A DNA stretch of 64,000 nucleotides from Cruorifilaria tuberocauda (Eukaryota > Nematoda > Chromadorea > Rhabditida > Onchocercidae). The notes below the pieces were generated by a model. It saw only the letters and a list, made by a program, of their open reading frames with translations, made no database searches and was not told the origin of the DNA. This document shows, piece by piece, positions 25,889-40,009 of this stretch (position 1 is its first letter; each line of letters starts with the position of its first letter). The DNA is taken from NCBI GenBank assembly GCA_013365365.1, contig JABVXU010000048.1, forward strand, positions 181,497 through 245,496. The letters are read 5' to 3'. Position numbers and translations under genes: made by a program.

Positions 25889-28658
25889 CTCGTATAAACC
25901 TGAAGTTAATCTGTAATCAACGAGGCCTACGATTTGGTACGAATGACCTTACAATAAATACATCCGATCTTCCCAACGCTTCTGTGACCATTATTCCTTT
26001 CCGTCCTGCCCGTGACGCGAAATACCAATCAAGATTGAAGAGTTGGAAATTAAACGGACGTAAACATATTTCGGACTTATTGATGGTTCCTGAGTGGTAT
26101 GATAAGAGGTCAGATAAGCATTAGATGATGTTGATGGAGACATCATCCATCCTGTTAGACATGACATGCGATGTCAGGACAACTTATCACACAAACACAC
26201 CACACACACACGCACACACATATATATACATACATACATACATACATGGCTGAAAGAAGAAATCTGCAATGATTTAAATTCAGAGAAACTCGAAGGTGCT
26301 TTCACAAAAGTGGTACATAGGATGGAGCGAAACAGTGCTAAATATTGCTGTAACATAGTGTCATATGACAATAACGGTGTTGAAAGTACGGTAGGTGGGA
26401 GTAGTAATGAGGAGATGATTAGTGATACCTTTAGCCATACCCTCATCTTCTCGAATATAGTTGATAATTGAATCCCTGAAAAATTTTCTCCTCGTTTTTA
26501 ATCTTTTTGGAAATACTGCTAGCAATGTGGAATGTGTATGAGTGTTGTTAGCTTGCACTTTAGATGCATGAATGTAATGAAAAGGAAAAATAGATGGAGC
26601 TGGAAAACGCAATGAGAAAGAGTAAGCCTAGCAGGCCGGATGTAATGATAATGGAAAGCCTTAACTAAATGTATAGTATCCTTCCTTTTGGTCAATGTTT
26701 GGGAATAAATGAGAAAGGAGATGAGTGGAAAAGAGAGAGAAGCAGTAGGCATTCTTCCCTTCATTTCATGGTCTACCATGAGTCGAGGAATTTACACAAG
26801 CCTTGAAAAAGCTTCTATCCTGAAGGAAACATGAACTGAAAATCGATTTTATGAATGGATGTGGGTACTAACTGAGAAAGACATAAAATGATTGATGGAG
26901 AGTTGTTTGCTTCTCCATCTTCTCTTTTTAGCTCAGTGTTAAATATTTTGTTGAACCACTCCTTCCCATATCTATCGCCTACAATTTCTCCATCTTACTC
27001 TCTACACAAACATCGATCGGTAAACTTTCAGGCCTATTTATTTCCTTGTCTATTCAACATTCCATACAGTATCTTTTGCTGTGATCCATGGATATTACTC
27101 CTTTATTCTTTTTATCGTCACTTTCCCTGTAATGATATCTTTGAATATAAAATACGTTTTTATTATTCCATTATGAGATCCATCAGTTTGTTCCGTAGCG
27201 CGATTATTCATTGTTTCCTGAAGAAAACAGTAAGATTTGTCCCACATATCACCGCAAAGTATCTAAACATCAGTATTGCATCAGAATGATTTCAATATTC
27301 AATGCAATTTCTTTTTTATATTAGAGATCACGGTCTATGGTATCCTTTCATAGAGTTTGTTTCATTTACTTCAGTTCAACAATTACATATAAGTGAAAAA
27401 AATTATATTTGAGTATTAGATTACTAAATTTTTCCTCATTAATTATTATCGAGTATAAATGAATATTCTTTTGAGGCTAAGAGTGATTAATTCTTTAATA
27501 GATGAGAAAACGGTTAATACTCGGTTGTTTCATTAGCATTTTTTGAAATGGGAAAAGAAAAGCCAAAATTTATTGATTATTAAGGTTAAGATAAATGAAA
27601 CTTTAATTTCAGAGTGACATATAAATTTATATGCTTGTCCTCATGATAATCCTTCAGGATCTCAAGCTGACATGTCGAGCAGAGCGAGACATCTATGTGT
27701 CATACTACTTCTACACTGTAAATTATGTCTTTTCTTTTTTGGAAACTGTCAATTATGGATATTTTTGATCAGAAATTGTTAAGAAAGCTGGTCAAATGAA
27801 CATCTGATAAGAGGAAACAAACAAAGATTTTAATACACTGAAGACAAAACGGACTATATGCTTCTAGAAATTAAAGTCCCAAGTTTCAACCGCTAGATAA
27901 TGCAATATCTGAATTTAACTTTCCAAGAAAAGTTAGAAAAGAAGACTCAGGAAGAGGAGGAAAAGAGCGATCTTCCAGGATGCAGAGTCATTTTCTTGTA
28001 AATCATTACTTCTCTGTAGATGATTACTAATTTCTTCAACAAGATAGTGATTTATTCTTCTTATGATGATGGTTTCATTTGTAAATTTGATTTATTTAGA
28101 ACTTCCTCAATCAAGGGATTGTAATACCTAGCGGCTTACTAATTTCAAAGCCTGAGCTGCCCCTGTTCCCGTCTAGCTGTTTTCCTATTCCTTTGACAAC
28201 TATTAACACTGCTTATAGAAGGGAAGGAAATATATACTGACTTACGTCAGAATTTGGAAGACTACTTCCAGCGTCTCATTCTTCCTCTGCACAAAAACAT
28301 TTCGTCCACTTGTAAGTATTATTGAGAAGCACTGTAGCGGTAAAAAAGATTTGTATGTTATTTATAAAGTATTGAAGTTAAGTGGAATTTTTGCCTAAAC
28401 TTCTATTTTTCGCCTCACTAAAAGTTTGCAGTCATAACTACTAACGACATATTCATTATTGTCTATGGAAAGCAATTAGAAAGTGAAAAGTAATTTTGTT
28501 CGTGAGGTACACAATATTAGCGGATAAAACAATTTTATCGAGTGTGAAAGTCAGAACGAGGCTGAATAAAATTTGTTCATGTGAATCCATTAATACGTTT
28601 CCGCATTATTAATGAATCTATCTCATTGGTTCTTTTATCCTAAAAATTATTTTAGAAT
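25889..28658. other. large intergenic region, no gene supported
   Basis: About 2.8 kb between the RPT1 start and RAB-3. It includes a microsatellite (26188-26247). A 133-codon open frame at 26888-27289 is rich in Ser, Phe and Leu, has no homology and reads like translated T/C-rich non-coding DNA. Overlapping open frames at 26166-26779 translate the repeat and its flanks. The right end presumably holds the rab-3 promoter and 5' UTR. Confidence 0.45.
26188..26247. repeat. compound microsatellite (AC)n (AT)n (ATAC)n
   Basis: Runs of CA dinucleotide with small interruptions pass into TATATATA and then into about five ACAT units. A plain simple-sequence repeat that could be polymorphic. Confidence 0.9.
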
Positions 28659-30006
28659 ATGGCTGCTGGTGCAGGCAATACTGCAACTGCGCCAACTGGA
28701 ACAGATCAGAATTTTGATTATATGTTTAAATTATTGATTATTGGTAATTCATCAGTGGGCAAGACTTCATTTCTATTTCGATACTGTGATGATTCGTTTA
28801 CATCTGCATTTGTTTCAACAGTTGGCATCGATTTCAAAGTGAAAACAGTTTTCAGAGGAGATAAACGCGTTAAGTTGCAGATATGGGTAAGTGTTAATCA
28901 TATTTATTCATTTATGCCTCTGAGGATTTGCACTCTAGGACATGAAGATATGAATATAATTAGTAATATTTCGTGGGAATCTTCTACAAAACAACAATGT
29001 AACTCGAGAAAATCATAATAAGTCTCATTAGAATATCAAAATATTTAATAGAAACGAGTACTAATTAATCTGAATGGCTAAGAAATTGTAATAAATAGAA
29101 ATCAGTCATTTAATTTCCGAATTGTAAGATTTTTTAAATGAAAAATGAAAAATGGCTTAGAAAGAAGTAGAAAGAATCAGCTGTCATTATTAATGAATAA
29201 ATAACATTTTCTCAATTTTAATCGATCATTGTCATCTTACTCATTAATCGTTAAAAAATTTGCAGGATACTGCTGGACAAGAGCGGTATCGGACCATAAC
29301 AACTGCATATTACCGTGGAGCAATGGGTTTCATTCTTATGTATGATATCACTAACGAAGAGTCATTCAATAGTGTTCACGACTGGTTAGTTACTAATTCA
29401 TTATTCTCATTCAGCATTTTTCTGGATTGAAATGAATTCTCATCCATTAGCCTAACAGTCAGTTTTTTGATGATGATATATGTGTGAATGATAGGTGCAC
29501 ACAAATCAAGACATATTCATGGGAAAATGCACAAGTAGTACTTGTTGGTAATAAATGCGACATGGACGATGAAAGAGTTGTATCATGTGAACGGGGTAAA
29601 CAGTTAGCCGATCAACTGGGTATGTGTTGATTTCTTCATATTTTTTCTGGTTGTTCATAATCCAATTTTTTTAAACTAAAAAATCTATCCCTTTTGGTGT
29701 TAATTTTTAAATAAAGGTGACATAAGTGCTTCTGTTGCCATATTGTGCCAATAGTAATCATACGTCGGCTGGTTACCATTTATTTTATATTTATACAATA
29801 ATTCATTTATTTTAGGCTTAGAATTTTTCGAAACATCGGCTAAGGAGAATATAAACGTGAAAGCAGTATTTGAGAAATTGGTAGAGATTATATGTGACAA
29901 AATGGCAGAGTCGTTGGATTCGGATCCCGCAGCAACGCATCCCAAAGGACAGCGATTGGATGCGCCGAGTATGCAGAAGCCACCATCATCACAGTGCAAC
30001 TGCTAA
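28659..30006 (+). CDS. rab-3: RAB-3 small GTPase (synaptic-vesicle Rab)
   Basis: Rab GTPase of synaptic vesicles controlling transmitter release. Four exons in phase: 28659-28886, 29266-29384, 29495-29619 and 29816-30006, giving 220 residues. Visible motifs: P-loop GNSSVGKTS (about residues 29-37), switch [14 protein letters not shown], switch [13 protein letters not shown], guanine-binding NKCD and TSAKEN, and a C-terminal CNC for double geranylgeranylation. The core is nearly identical to nematode RAB-3, and the Rab3-type hypervariable tail ([18 protein letters not shown]) supports that subfamily over Rab8 or Rab27. An ATTTTAG acceptor lies three bases before the ATG, so the mRNA may be trans-spliced or have an upstream non-coding exon. 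Confidence 0.97.
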
Positions 30007-31918
30007 TCAGTATTTAAGTCCTTTTTTGGACAGATATTTCGATATATTTCATCAGCACTGTTTAATGCAAATGGAAGAGCCATGAAGTTTTATCCAGTTG
30101 TGAAAGAAGATAGAAGTAACATCAGTTAGGACAGTCTGTACAGTACAGAATTCCTTATTTAATCAAGTCACTTTTATAGATTTCATTTTTACTTCACGAG
30201 TTCCGCCTATATTCTTTTTTCTTCCATAAAGAGCTCAATCTTCGGTTCTAATCTTATGAAATATTTTCATAGATTATAAAATTGGACAAGACAAATATCC
30301 ATTTCTAATAATAGTCACTTTAGTTATTAAATTCCATTCTCTTTTTCACTAGTTCATCTATTTCAAATAAATATTTCAATTAATTAAAATTTAATTGTAG
30401 AAATGACAAGTGATTCCTCATTGTGGTAGTAGAGAAATCGATATCGTAATTGATACTTCAAGTAACAGTTACCATACCTTATACTAGCTATAAGAAAATC
30501 GGTACATACAAATTGATTTATTTTTCTTATTTCTAAATCTCAAAATGAATGGACCCCACAGCTGATGGCCATAGCAATCCCTGATCTCCGCTTCATCCTT
30601 CATTCATATCTTCATTAACGCTTCCAAGTTAATATTCATTAGTCGAGCTAAAATGGACATTCTATCTGAAAAAATGCATCGTGATATAAAGCTTCTTTGA
30701 ATTTTAGATAGTTTTCATAATTTCTATTTTCTGTCATCTTTTTCCCATTTTTATGTTATTTCTTTCATTTCAATCTAAACCGATTCAATATAACTTACTC
30801 AATCTGCTTTCAGGACTAATTCTTCTTTTCGTTTACTCCTATTCTTTCAACATTTCTACTTCTATTATATTGTACCACTCTTTATTATACATTATTTAAG
30901 ACTGCCAATTATGATTTAGAAGATGGAAAAAAAGATTAACTTTAAACTGTGCTTCTATATCGTTGTCAACTGAACGAAATTATTTGAAGCTCCACAATAG
31001 TTTCTTCAACTGATTCCGCAATGGCTGAAGTCTTTATTTATTTTTATTTATCTTTTCAGTGAAATAAATTAATAGATTGAATTATAAATGTTAACAATAA
31101 GTTGTTAAATTCACCAAGATGTTCATCCTATTAATTAGTTGATTATCACTTTAGCTTTATAAAGTGTGCTCTGTGACTCTTTAAGTGCAACGCTGTAATA
31201 GTCCAGATTTTATATATGAGTATGTATAAATTCGAATTCTGTGAACTTTTTGAAAGTTGCTCTCTTTGTTGCACATTAAACACTACTGATCCCTGAAAAG
31301 CATAAATTATTCAAAAATATCATGCAATTGTTTTCTATCATTAGGGTCGCAATAAAATTTTTATGCCAGATGTGGCAAATATTGGTGATAAAAACGTGAT
31401 AAAGATATCATGATATCTAATATTTCACGCTAGTAATAGAAAAAGATGCTCTCAAGTTCAACCGCTAAGAAAGGGATTTCTTGGAAGTTCTTAAAAAGTT
31501 TGGCAAAGTTATCATTTACTTATGCTGCGATTCAATGATATTCTTTCACTAATTTCTCTATCAAGTATTTCATCTTTTGATATCAATTTCTTATTTTACC
31601 ATCATGAACTCACCTTGGAGTTTGCCGGTGATTACCGCGAGCTTTGCAATTAGAGATTGCTTGCTTATTATTATTGGTACATCTTTTTCATTATCTTCCA
31701 CTCACTGTCTCTCAGAAATTTAGAAGGATAGGAAAAAATATCAGTTAATACTTCATTTTTGATTACTGATGAAATAACAGCAAATATGAGAAGTTATTTT
31801 TCATGATGAGCCCACATTAAATATGAGCATAAATTTGGTTTCATTAAGAAAATCAGGAATAAAGGATTGTTAGGTGCTTATTTTCTCGGCTGAATCGGAG
31901 TGTTGATCAAAGAAAGCA
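30007..31918. other. intergenic, no gene seen
   Basis: About 1.9 kb: presumed rab-3 3' UTR followed by AT-rich DNA. No coding pattern, RNA gene or notable repeat recognised on either strand. Confidence 0.5.
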
Positions 31919-34900
31919 ATGGAGGCAGAAGAAGATGACGGAATGGAAAGCTTTGATATCAGTGAACGAGATTTGGAATACGCTTTGAATCCAGGATACC
32001 GCCGCGGATTATCAAAAAATCAACAATTATACGGTCATTCTTTCATTTACTATTCTTTGGGTTTAAAGTTTCTTTCTTGTTATGTGATTAATTATAAGCT
32101 TTTTAATGCTTTTTCAATGAATTTATGTTAATTTTTCGACTGTTTTCGACTAATTTTATGGAAATCGGCTCTTGCATGTTTTTCATTTTTTCATTGTATT
32201 TCTTTTTTCTGTCTTTACTTGTTACATAAAAAGATTAGTTTTCGTCATAATTGACTGATTTCAGGTATTTGGGCCGATCGAGAGGAAAGTGATAATGAGG
32301 ATATACATGCTGGGTTTGGTTCAAAAGGCTTTAAAAAACAAAGTAAAAATTACTCTGCACCAGTGACATTTGTCAGTGGTGGCATAAAACATGGTAATAC
32401 AATTGAAAGGGAGGTTTGTTATTTTTTCACATGACTTTCTTCAGATTTACCAATCATTATTTTGGTGATAACCGTTGATAAAAAAATTGTATTACTAACT
32501 ACTTTTTTGAATCGCGTACTGTAAAACATCTGTTGCATGTTAGAAATATGTATACTAATTACAGAATAAAAATGATGATGATGAGAGAATAGATGGTGAA
32601 CCAGTTTCTCTAACAAAACCGCGGCGGCCTTCTCGTCGGCAAGCAGGTGCAAATGTTTTTGCCGGACTTCGTTTGTCGTAAGTTTTCGACATGCTTTCTC
32701 AAATATTTTTAATTATTGATGTTATAATTGACCTTTGAACCGAGGACATGTTTTCAGGTCAACGCATAGTGTAGTGGATCCGGATAAATTCGCAGATTGG
32801 GCGAAACATTCTAGGTCTGATGTGATTATGAAAATGATGCGTAAAATGGGTTATGTACCGGGACAAGGACTAGGCGCAAATAAACAGGGTATTGTAGAGC
32901 CCATTCAAGCGGTTCTTCGACCGGGGAGAGCAGCTGTAGGTGCCTATGGAAGAGAATCTAAAGGGCCGAACTTTGGTGGTTAGTTTTAAATTGTTTTGTT
33001 CTTTTAATGCATTGCTTATGAAGTAGCTAGAATTTGTATATTAAAAACTAGTTTGAAATTTCTCAGAGTTTTCAAGTTACTAGATTGGCGCTATTGGCGC
33101 TTTAGGTATTGTGACAATGCTGTTGATTTGTTTCAGAATCTGCGGGAGACGCACAAAAAAGAACGGAAAGCAGTAAAGATGATGAAAAAGTGGAAGAACC
33201 AATAAGAAGAGGAAACTGGAAAAAGACTGGTTCAACGAAAAGTGTAAAATATCAATATAAAACAATTGATGAAGTGATTGCCGAGGGCGGGCCACTTAAG
33301 CAACGACTCAACAGTGGAAGTAGCTGTGTCAAAGTATAGTGTGCTTTTGATTTTTCAGAAGTCTTGTCGGTGGAAGCTTCAGTAAAATTCTTTCAATTAT
33401 ACTGATGCATGACTCCATTACATGTGTTTCTGTGTAGTCTCACATTTTGCTTGTATTATTATCTAGCCCTTAAAAGGATGAATTTCCAAGTCATTAATGA
33501 TTTTATAGCTTTGTTATTAGTTTCGCTAATTCTTAACTTTAATTTATGAAAGTTTTGTTTTATAATTTTCGATAGATTATTCAACATATCTTTTACATAA
33601 CTGAGAGTGTAAAAGTAGCAACGGATGTAAAATATAACTCAAGCTTTGATATGCTGTGTATTAGGAAGGAATTTCTCAAATATTTTCTGTGATTTAATTT
33701 TTTCTTCACAACTGTTTTTTTTAGGTTATAGATATGACGGGCAAGGAACAAAAAGTTTATTCCGGTTATGACGCTTATGCAGCTAAAACCAGGTGTTGGT
33801 TAATTTTTAACATAGCTTTCATTATGATATAGAATCGTGAAGGAACAACGATTTTTTCAGAGCGGTTGCAGAAGCACAAGTAGAATGTCTTGCATTCGAT
33901 GTGCCAGAATTAATGCATAATTTAAATTTGTTAATCAACGAAACTGAAGAAACAATTCGTCACAATGATCGGCAAATGCGCTTACTAAGAGTACGAAGTA
34001 TTGTTAATTTGTGGTTCGTCGTATAGTGAATCTCATAGATTACCATCTTTCGGGTTATCTGTCAGTCTTTCAATTTAGCACTTAATAATTTGCGCAAATA
34101 ACAAACAATCAGTGAAATTAAGAATTAATAATTGGTTTTTTTATAGGATCAAACAACAGCTCTCGAAAATGATAGCTTGCAAATGCAGACTGCTTTGTGG
34201 AAGGAACGCGAAGAGCAAGAACGGGTGGAAGAATTGAGTGATTTATTAGAAAAGTTCGTATCACTGTGTAATATATTTCGATATGCTTTTTCAGAAAGTA
34301 AAGAAAAGACACTGGGCTTCTTTTATTTTGCTTTTTCGGAAGCTCCTGGATTTGGAACAAAAATTGTAATTGTATCGATTATCTATGATCATTTATAGGT
34401 TTTCTGCCAAAAGCGACGAAGGAAATATAACGCTTGACGAATGTCGAGAATTATTTCAAAAAATGCAGTCAAAATATTTTGAAGAATATCGCTTATTTAG
34501 ATTAGAAGAAATAGCTATCGCATGCGTTTTACCATTAGTAATTCTTTTATATCTATTCATCTTTTATATAATTGAGCTCCTTCAAATTATTTAATAATTT
34601 GCCTTTAAGATTTTTGAGTTTTTTTTAACGGAGATTTGACCGTCGTTATAGATTCAACATTACTTCTTAACGTGGAATGCTCTTGACGATGAACAAATGA
34701 ACTGTGGTATCGCGTTGATGAATGAATGGAAAAAAATACTGGAAGTGGAACAGCGTAGCATATTCAATGTCACTAAAAGTTTAGGTATAGTGCCTTATTT
34801 TAGAGATATTTTAAAGATGGAAGTGGTAGGGATTTGATCACAGTAATGATAATACAGCAATCCGCATGATTTTCATGATTGCGTTGCTTCTTATAATGTT

Positions 34901-36767
34901 AAATTTACTAGACTCAATAAATTTTCACTTTCAAATGTATTTATGAGGACGAAGGGGAAAAAAGATTTGATTGTTTTCATTTGCATCCCATATAGATGTT
35001 GTATTCTAGAAAACCTCTCACCGTTTGAGCGACTCCTTTGGGATGGATGGATGCCAGTGATGAGAAAAATTGCGTTACGGTGGAATCCACGAGACGATCC
35101 TCAATCGATGTTGCATGTTGTTGAAAAATGGCTACCTCTGCTGCCTTTATGGATGCGGGAGAATCTTCTCGAACAGGTTAGTTCAAAAATGTCGAAGAAA
35201 TCCAAAATAAATTCAAGGAATTTAATAATTCTACGTTATATTTTGGATCATTAATTATAACGAATTCGATAGCCTCATGATGCGATTTTTACAGATTATA
35301 ATTCCACGAATAGCTGCTCAAGTGGATGAATGGAATCCGCTAACGGACCGCATACCGATTCATACATGGTTACATCCATGGTTGGATGTAATGGGTGATC
35401 GACTTCAACCCATTTTCTCCCCGATTAGACAAAAACTGACCAAGGCATTGAAAGAATGGAATCCAACGGATAGGAGGTTATTTGATCTGTATCAAAAATT
35501 TTCAACGGTATAACAATAAATTGTGCATAATTTTAATAATCTCAATTATAAAAAAATATGTAATTATCAGATTTTTTAATCAAAGTAATGTCATCCATTG
35601 TTGTCCTCTATTTTAGTGCCTTATCTATGCTTCGACCGTGGAAAGGTTGTTTTGCATCGGCAACTATGTCTGCTTTTTTGGCAATGAACATTATACCCAA
35701 GCTTGAGAAGGCTTTGCAAGAGATGACATATGACCCTACAAAAAATCATGTATGCTGTAACTTGTACTTCCAAATTTTTAGCTTTTTTTGAGATTTCTTT
35801 TATTATATTTCTTAATCTTCAGCGATACGATGAGTTTTATGCAACTCTAGACTGGGTTGAATTGATTGGTACAGAAGGTATTGCTTCCGTGCTAGTTCGT
35901 AGCTTCTTCCCAAAGGTAATTCTGATTATTTAAGATTTTTTGGTATATTTATTTATTTAATCAGAAACCCCTTTTGTCTATTGCACAGATAGAAATGTTT
36001 TCCAGTGGTATGAAACGTTATGTGTTTGGTTGGAATCTCCACGAGTAGTACTGCAGGAGGTAGTAATGTGGTACAATGAATGGAAAAGCCGCTTTCCTGT
36101 CGAAATTTCTTCATTGATTGTAATACAAGGTATCACCTTTACTATCTAAAAATATTCAAATAATTTTTTGTAATGCTAACATTTCAGAACAATTAAAGCG
36201 TGCACTCATTGCAATGAAGCATGTTCAACAAGGCGTCCATCTTACAAAAGAAATGCAGCCGCTGTTACCACCTTCGGAACCGGTTCCTGGAGTATACAAT
36301 CCTACACTACCGAGAATACAACCTTCACCTCATCATCTTTCCTTCAAGGTTCAAACTTCTTATTTCACGCGACTGAATTTATGTTTTGTTGTGCTTCATT
36401 TATTTATTTATCTATACAACTATTGAGAACATTTCTTCGCATTTGACACTCTTTTTCTAAATATTCCTCTTTGACTAGAAGTACGTGGATGACGTTATCA
36501 TATATTGAGTGTTTCCCTTCTTTTCACATTATTTCAACAAACAATTTTAATAATATGTGAAATGTTTTTTAGGATTTGGTGGAATTAAGAGCACGTGAAG
36601 CGGGTGTTTTGTATGTACCTCAGCTGAATAAGTTCCGAGAGGGAAAACCTGTTTACTGGTTTGGTAATGTATCAATCTATATCGACCGAAACGTCATATT
36701 TGGTTTCAACGTGGAAACACAGCAGTGGTCACCAATTGGACTGGATCACTTGCTAAGTATATGCTAA
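31919..36767 (+). CDS. stip-1: TFIP11/STIP-1 septin- and tuftelin-interacting G-patch protein
   Basis: Spliceosome-disassembly factor that works with the DHX15/Prp43 helicase. Seventeen exons with consistent phase run from 31919-32033 to 36573-36767, giving about 808 residues (human TFIP11 837). The N-terminal TIP_N region contains FDISERDLEYALNPGYRR. The G-patch follows at about residues 140-185 (MMRKMGYVPGQGLGANKQGI). Next come a coiled-coil-like stretch (NETEETIRHNDRQMRLLRDQ) and the GCFC-like domain with repeated tryptophan motifs (LLWDGWMPVMRKI, IHTWLHPWLDVMGDRL, LRPWKGCF). The C-terminal exon ends in VYWFGNVSIYIDRNVIF. All junctions are GT-AG. The start Met is followed at once by the acidic N-terminus typical of the family. 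Confidence 0.95.
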
Positions 36768-37971
36768 TTAATTTTCCCTATATTCCGTAATTACTCCCTG
36801 GTCACTTGGTTCAACAAGAATGCTTTAGACGAAGACTTGTTTCCACTTTTTCCCACTTTGACATCATCGATCCTTAAACTTTATTTTTAAATATGACTTC
36901 ATACCTATCACTACTTTATAAGTTATGCTTGCTTAATTTTCATTGAAATTTAGTCATAAATATCTGGAATCATATATATATGGACCGATAATGTGAATGA
37001 ATACACCGGGTTAGGAAGTTGAGAAATTGTAAATATCCTTAATAAAATTTATTTGTTGATTGTTCTCCTAAGCTTTGAGAACTAAATAACATACATATAC
37101 ATATAAATGGAAGTCATTTGGAAAGAGAATATAGTGAATATATTCATAATACTTTAAGTCAGCTGAAAGTTACTACAACACCGTGATTTTTTATTCTTTC
37201 TAACTCTATCCTTTAAGATGACTAGAGGGAGATAACAAGAATGAATGAGACTTTTCTGCAATATTTCTAGACTTTAGTTCTCTACAATCTGTTTATATCT
37301 TTTTAAGAAGTGAGGATGATGTGTTAGACAACTGAATTGTTTTTATAGAAGAAAAGCTACAAAAATAACTCATTATGAATCAGATTAGAACTTTAAGATA
37401 TCATATTTACGTAAAAGATATGAAGTCATGACGCATTGAAAGCGAGGAACCTCATACATGGTGTAATGACATATAATAATTCGCTTTATCAATGTACCTG
37501 ATCAAATGAAGAAAATTAGGAGAAAGAAGATGAAACTTATAGTTGAAACTCGAATTTAAAATTACCGTTGATTTAATGACAAGTGCGATTTAAGATGACT
37601 AATTCCTTCCGAATTAAAACTATGTTCTATTCGCTATAATTTCCTCATCTATTTAATTAACTATAACATCACAAAGCACTTATATTAAAAATTACGGCAG
37701 TGCAATTAACATCACAACCCTAAATATTATCTATCAATTCGTTTCAAATTCATTGCCTGTTGATTTCGCTTGTTTCTCTGAGTCACAGTATATTTCGGTA
37801 TGTGCAAATTTACAAGTAGCACCTCAGTAACGACAGACGTTTCTATAAAATGATTCATTAAGTACTTGGAATTTCTGCTATTTTCTAATCGTGATCATGA
37901 TCGATCTATCATGCGTATGATCTTTTTTACACGAAGACGAACAAAATTTCTTTTGTTTCATATATGAGTGA
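36768..37971. other. intergenic, no gene seen
   Basis: Probable 3' UTR of the G-patch gene and AT-rich spacer; nothing with coding character. Confidence 0.5.
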
Positions 37972-38200
37972 CTAAAAATTGAGAAATAAAACTAATGCAG
38001 CTAGGACAGGACTAATCACTACACCTTTGGGATCTTTCACACATGGTCCATTAAGCTTTGGGTGAAGGTTAATACCGCTTTTCTCGTACTGAAAGAGAAC
38101 GATGAGGATATAAAAAAATTTCTTGGAGACCGTAAAAATGCAAACTTACAGCAAAGCGAGCATTGTTGAAACAAAAAACACGGTTGTCTATCTGTTGTTC
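37972..38200 (-). CDS. possible C-terminal exons of a small GPI-anchored-like protein (incomplete)
   Basis: Two minus-strand segments join cleanly. About 38200-38150 encodes a stretch with VFCFNNARFA and ends at a strong GTAAGT donor. After a TTTCAG acceptor, 38088-37972 encodes 38 residues ending in a hydrophobic run (VVISPVLAALVLFLNF) and a stop, as in a GPI-attachment signal. Further upstream on the same strand, about 38540-38430, one frame is Cys-rich (CHCYTRSEKCVAESDC), and near 38850 there is a Met-led hydrophobic stretch. I could not connect these parts in phase. A small secreted Ly6-like protein is one reading; chance is another. Confidence 0.3.
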
Positions 38201-39673
38201 TTCTTATTAATAACTAAAAAGAAACAAAATTTCTAAAAAATCTAAACACTCAATAATTTTCTAAATAGCACTTTAAAAAATCTAAATAACACAAGCACAC
38301 CGTCAAAGTTCAAAAATTGCTCTATGGTATCATATTCATTTTTTGTCGAACGGGACCTTATTCTCCTCACTCAGCATTTGTTAATTGACAAAAATAAAGT
38401 GAAACTTTCTAGCGATGATGTTCCTCTGTAAGGAGTTCAGTCGTAATAGGAGTAATCGAAAGAGCAATCTGATTCAGCAACGCATTTTTCACTCCTCGTA
38501 TAGCAATGGCAATTGTAAACTGCTCTCGTTCAACGGATGATTTCCAGAAAAGCGCTAAAATTAGCATGTAGCTGAAAAATTAAATAATCAATTATGATAT
38601 TCTTAATTAGAGACAAGCGATGAAAACAGTCGCGCGGACAATCTAATTTAATGAGCTCTTCGAATAGATTATACCTCTGCTGTCAATTAATTGTAGCACT
38701 GGATTGATTATATAATCTCAGTGACTGTCTGTCATACTTTACTAAGCAAAAGCTGACAATATTATATTATCAGCATTGAGTACTAACATCAAAGAGCAGT
38801 CGTTGCTCCATTAGCAATTCAAGAATCGCCAGTGTGTTGCTTAGTATAAGAGTTACTTTCTTCATCTGATATATCAAGAACTAGTGCGTGAGTAGTGAAA
38901 GGAACGAGTAAAGCCGAATTCGCATGCAAGTCAGTTGAAAATTGATCAGCATTTGAGTTCAAAATAGTTAACCTGAAACTAAAAAATTATTTCCATTAAG
39001 GAAACCTAAAATCTGTTCGCAAAAAATGGAAGATGAATAAATGGATGGATAGGTCACTTTCCTTCTTATTCCCAATAGGGAAAGAAATTAAACTAGGAAG
39101 TAAAACAACTTACTCATCTCTCTGCATATTCTTGGCCGCTCTCTTCTCACAGCTCATATTGGTGAAAATTGAAGTTTGGAAAAAATTGATAGAAATTATA
39201 AGTATGGTAGAGTAAGTAATAGGGTAGGATCTCTTTGTTTCACTTGGAGGGTCCACTAATAACAGTAACAATAAACATTTTCGAAATGAACTTATTTACT
39301 CCATTATAATTATCAAAAGTCCTACACTGCAAAGAGTCTCATCGCAAAATTTCCATCCATCGAATCAACTGATTAACTGCTTCTATAAAAGTGTTCAAAA
39401 TTACTTACGAACAGTTAGGAAACAATATTAGGGAAACAAAACCGTAACGAAATTTGACATGCATTACGTCACGACCGCAACTTCAGTTCGATATATTAAA
39501 AAATAAAAAGGAGATGAATTTAAATAAATTGATGTTCATCTCAAATTTAGATTTGGCCCCGTATAATGTTTCTTATGAAAATTTTTCTCAATAACTTTCT
39601 TTTGCCTGTTTTTTGAAGGAATTCCCATATCGAAAACAACAGATAGGAGGTCCTGAATCAAGTCTAATGTCAT
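38201..39673. other. intergenic or undefined upstream exons
   Basis: May contain the upstream exons of the doubtful minus-strand gene ending at 37972. Nothing else recognised. Confidence 0.35.
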
Positions 39674-40009
39674 GTGTACCGGAGAGAAAATGAGAAGTGC
39701 GATTTTAAGCCAGCTCTCATACTTACATATCCCAAAAGACATCCGCATAGAAGTGGAAGACAACCTTATCTTCCGGTCATTAGCTCAGTCTCACTTCGCA
39801 TTGAAACCATTCAAATCTCTCAGCTAGCGCATAGCGTGAGAAAATACGCTTATTTTATAACAGCTATTGGTTATCCAAATGAACGTTCACTATCACGCCC
39901 TGGTTGTGGCAAAGTTTTTTGGGGTGATATGGCAAACATTATGTTTGATGATGATATACAAACATCGCAATCGCTAGTTATTTCATCGCTAGCTTTACTA
40001 ATTGCATAG
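39674..40009 (+). CDS. hypothetical protein, unrecognised
   Basis: A 111-codon open frame with a mixed, protein-like composition that includes Trp, Cys and Gly motifs (RPGCGKVFWGDM). It ends in a short hydrophobic run (SLVISSLALLIA) after DDDIQTSQ, which could suggest a GPI signal or be chance. No family recognised. It lies head-on to the end of the eIF2B gamma gene, 230 bases away. There may be upstream exons. It is reported because it stands out from the shadow frames around it. Confidence 0.25.
   Translation: MYRRENEKCDFKPALILTYPKRHPHRSGRQPYLPVISSVSLRIETIQISQLAHSVRKYAYFITAIGYPNERSLSRPGCGKVFWGDMANIMFDDDIQTSQSLVISSLALLIA

Noticed and set aside
26166..26779. Overlapping open frames around the CA microsatellite
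   Set aside because: They translate simple-sequence DNA and its flanks.
26888..27289. 133-codon plus-strand open frame
   Set aside because: Composition is dominated by Ser, Phe, Leu and Tyr as expected from T/C-rich non-coding DNA. No signal, domain or splice context.
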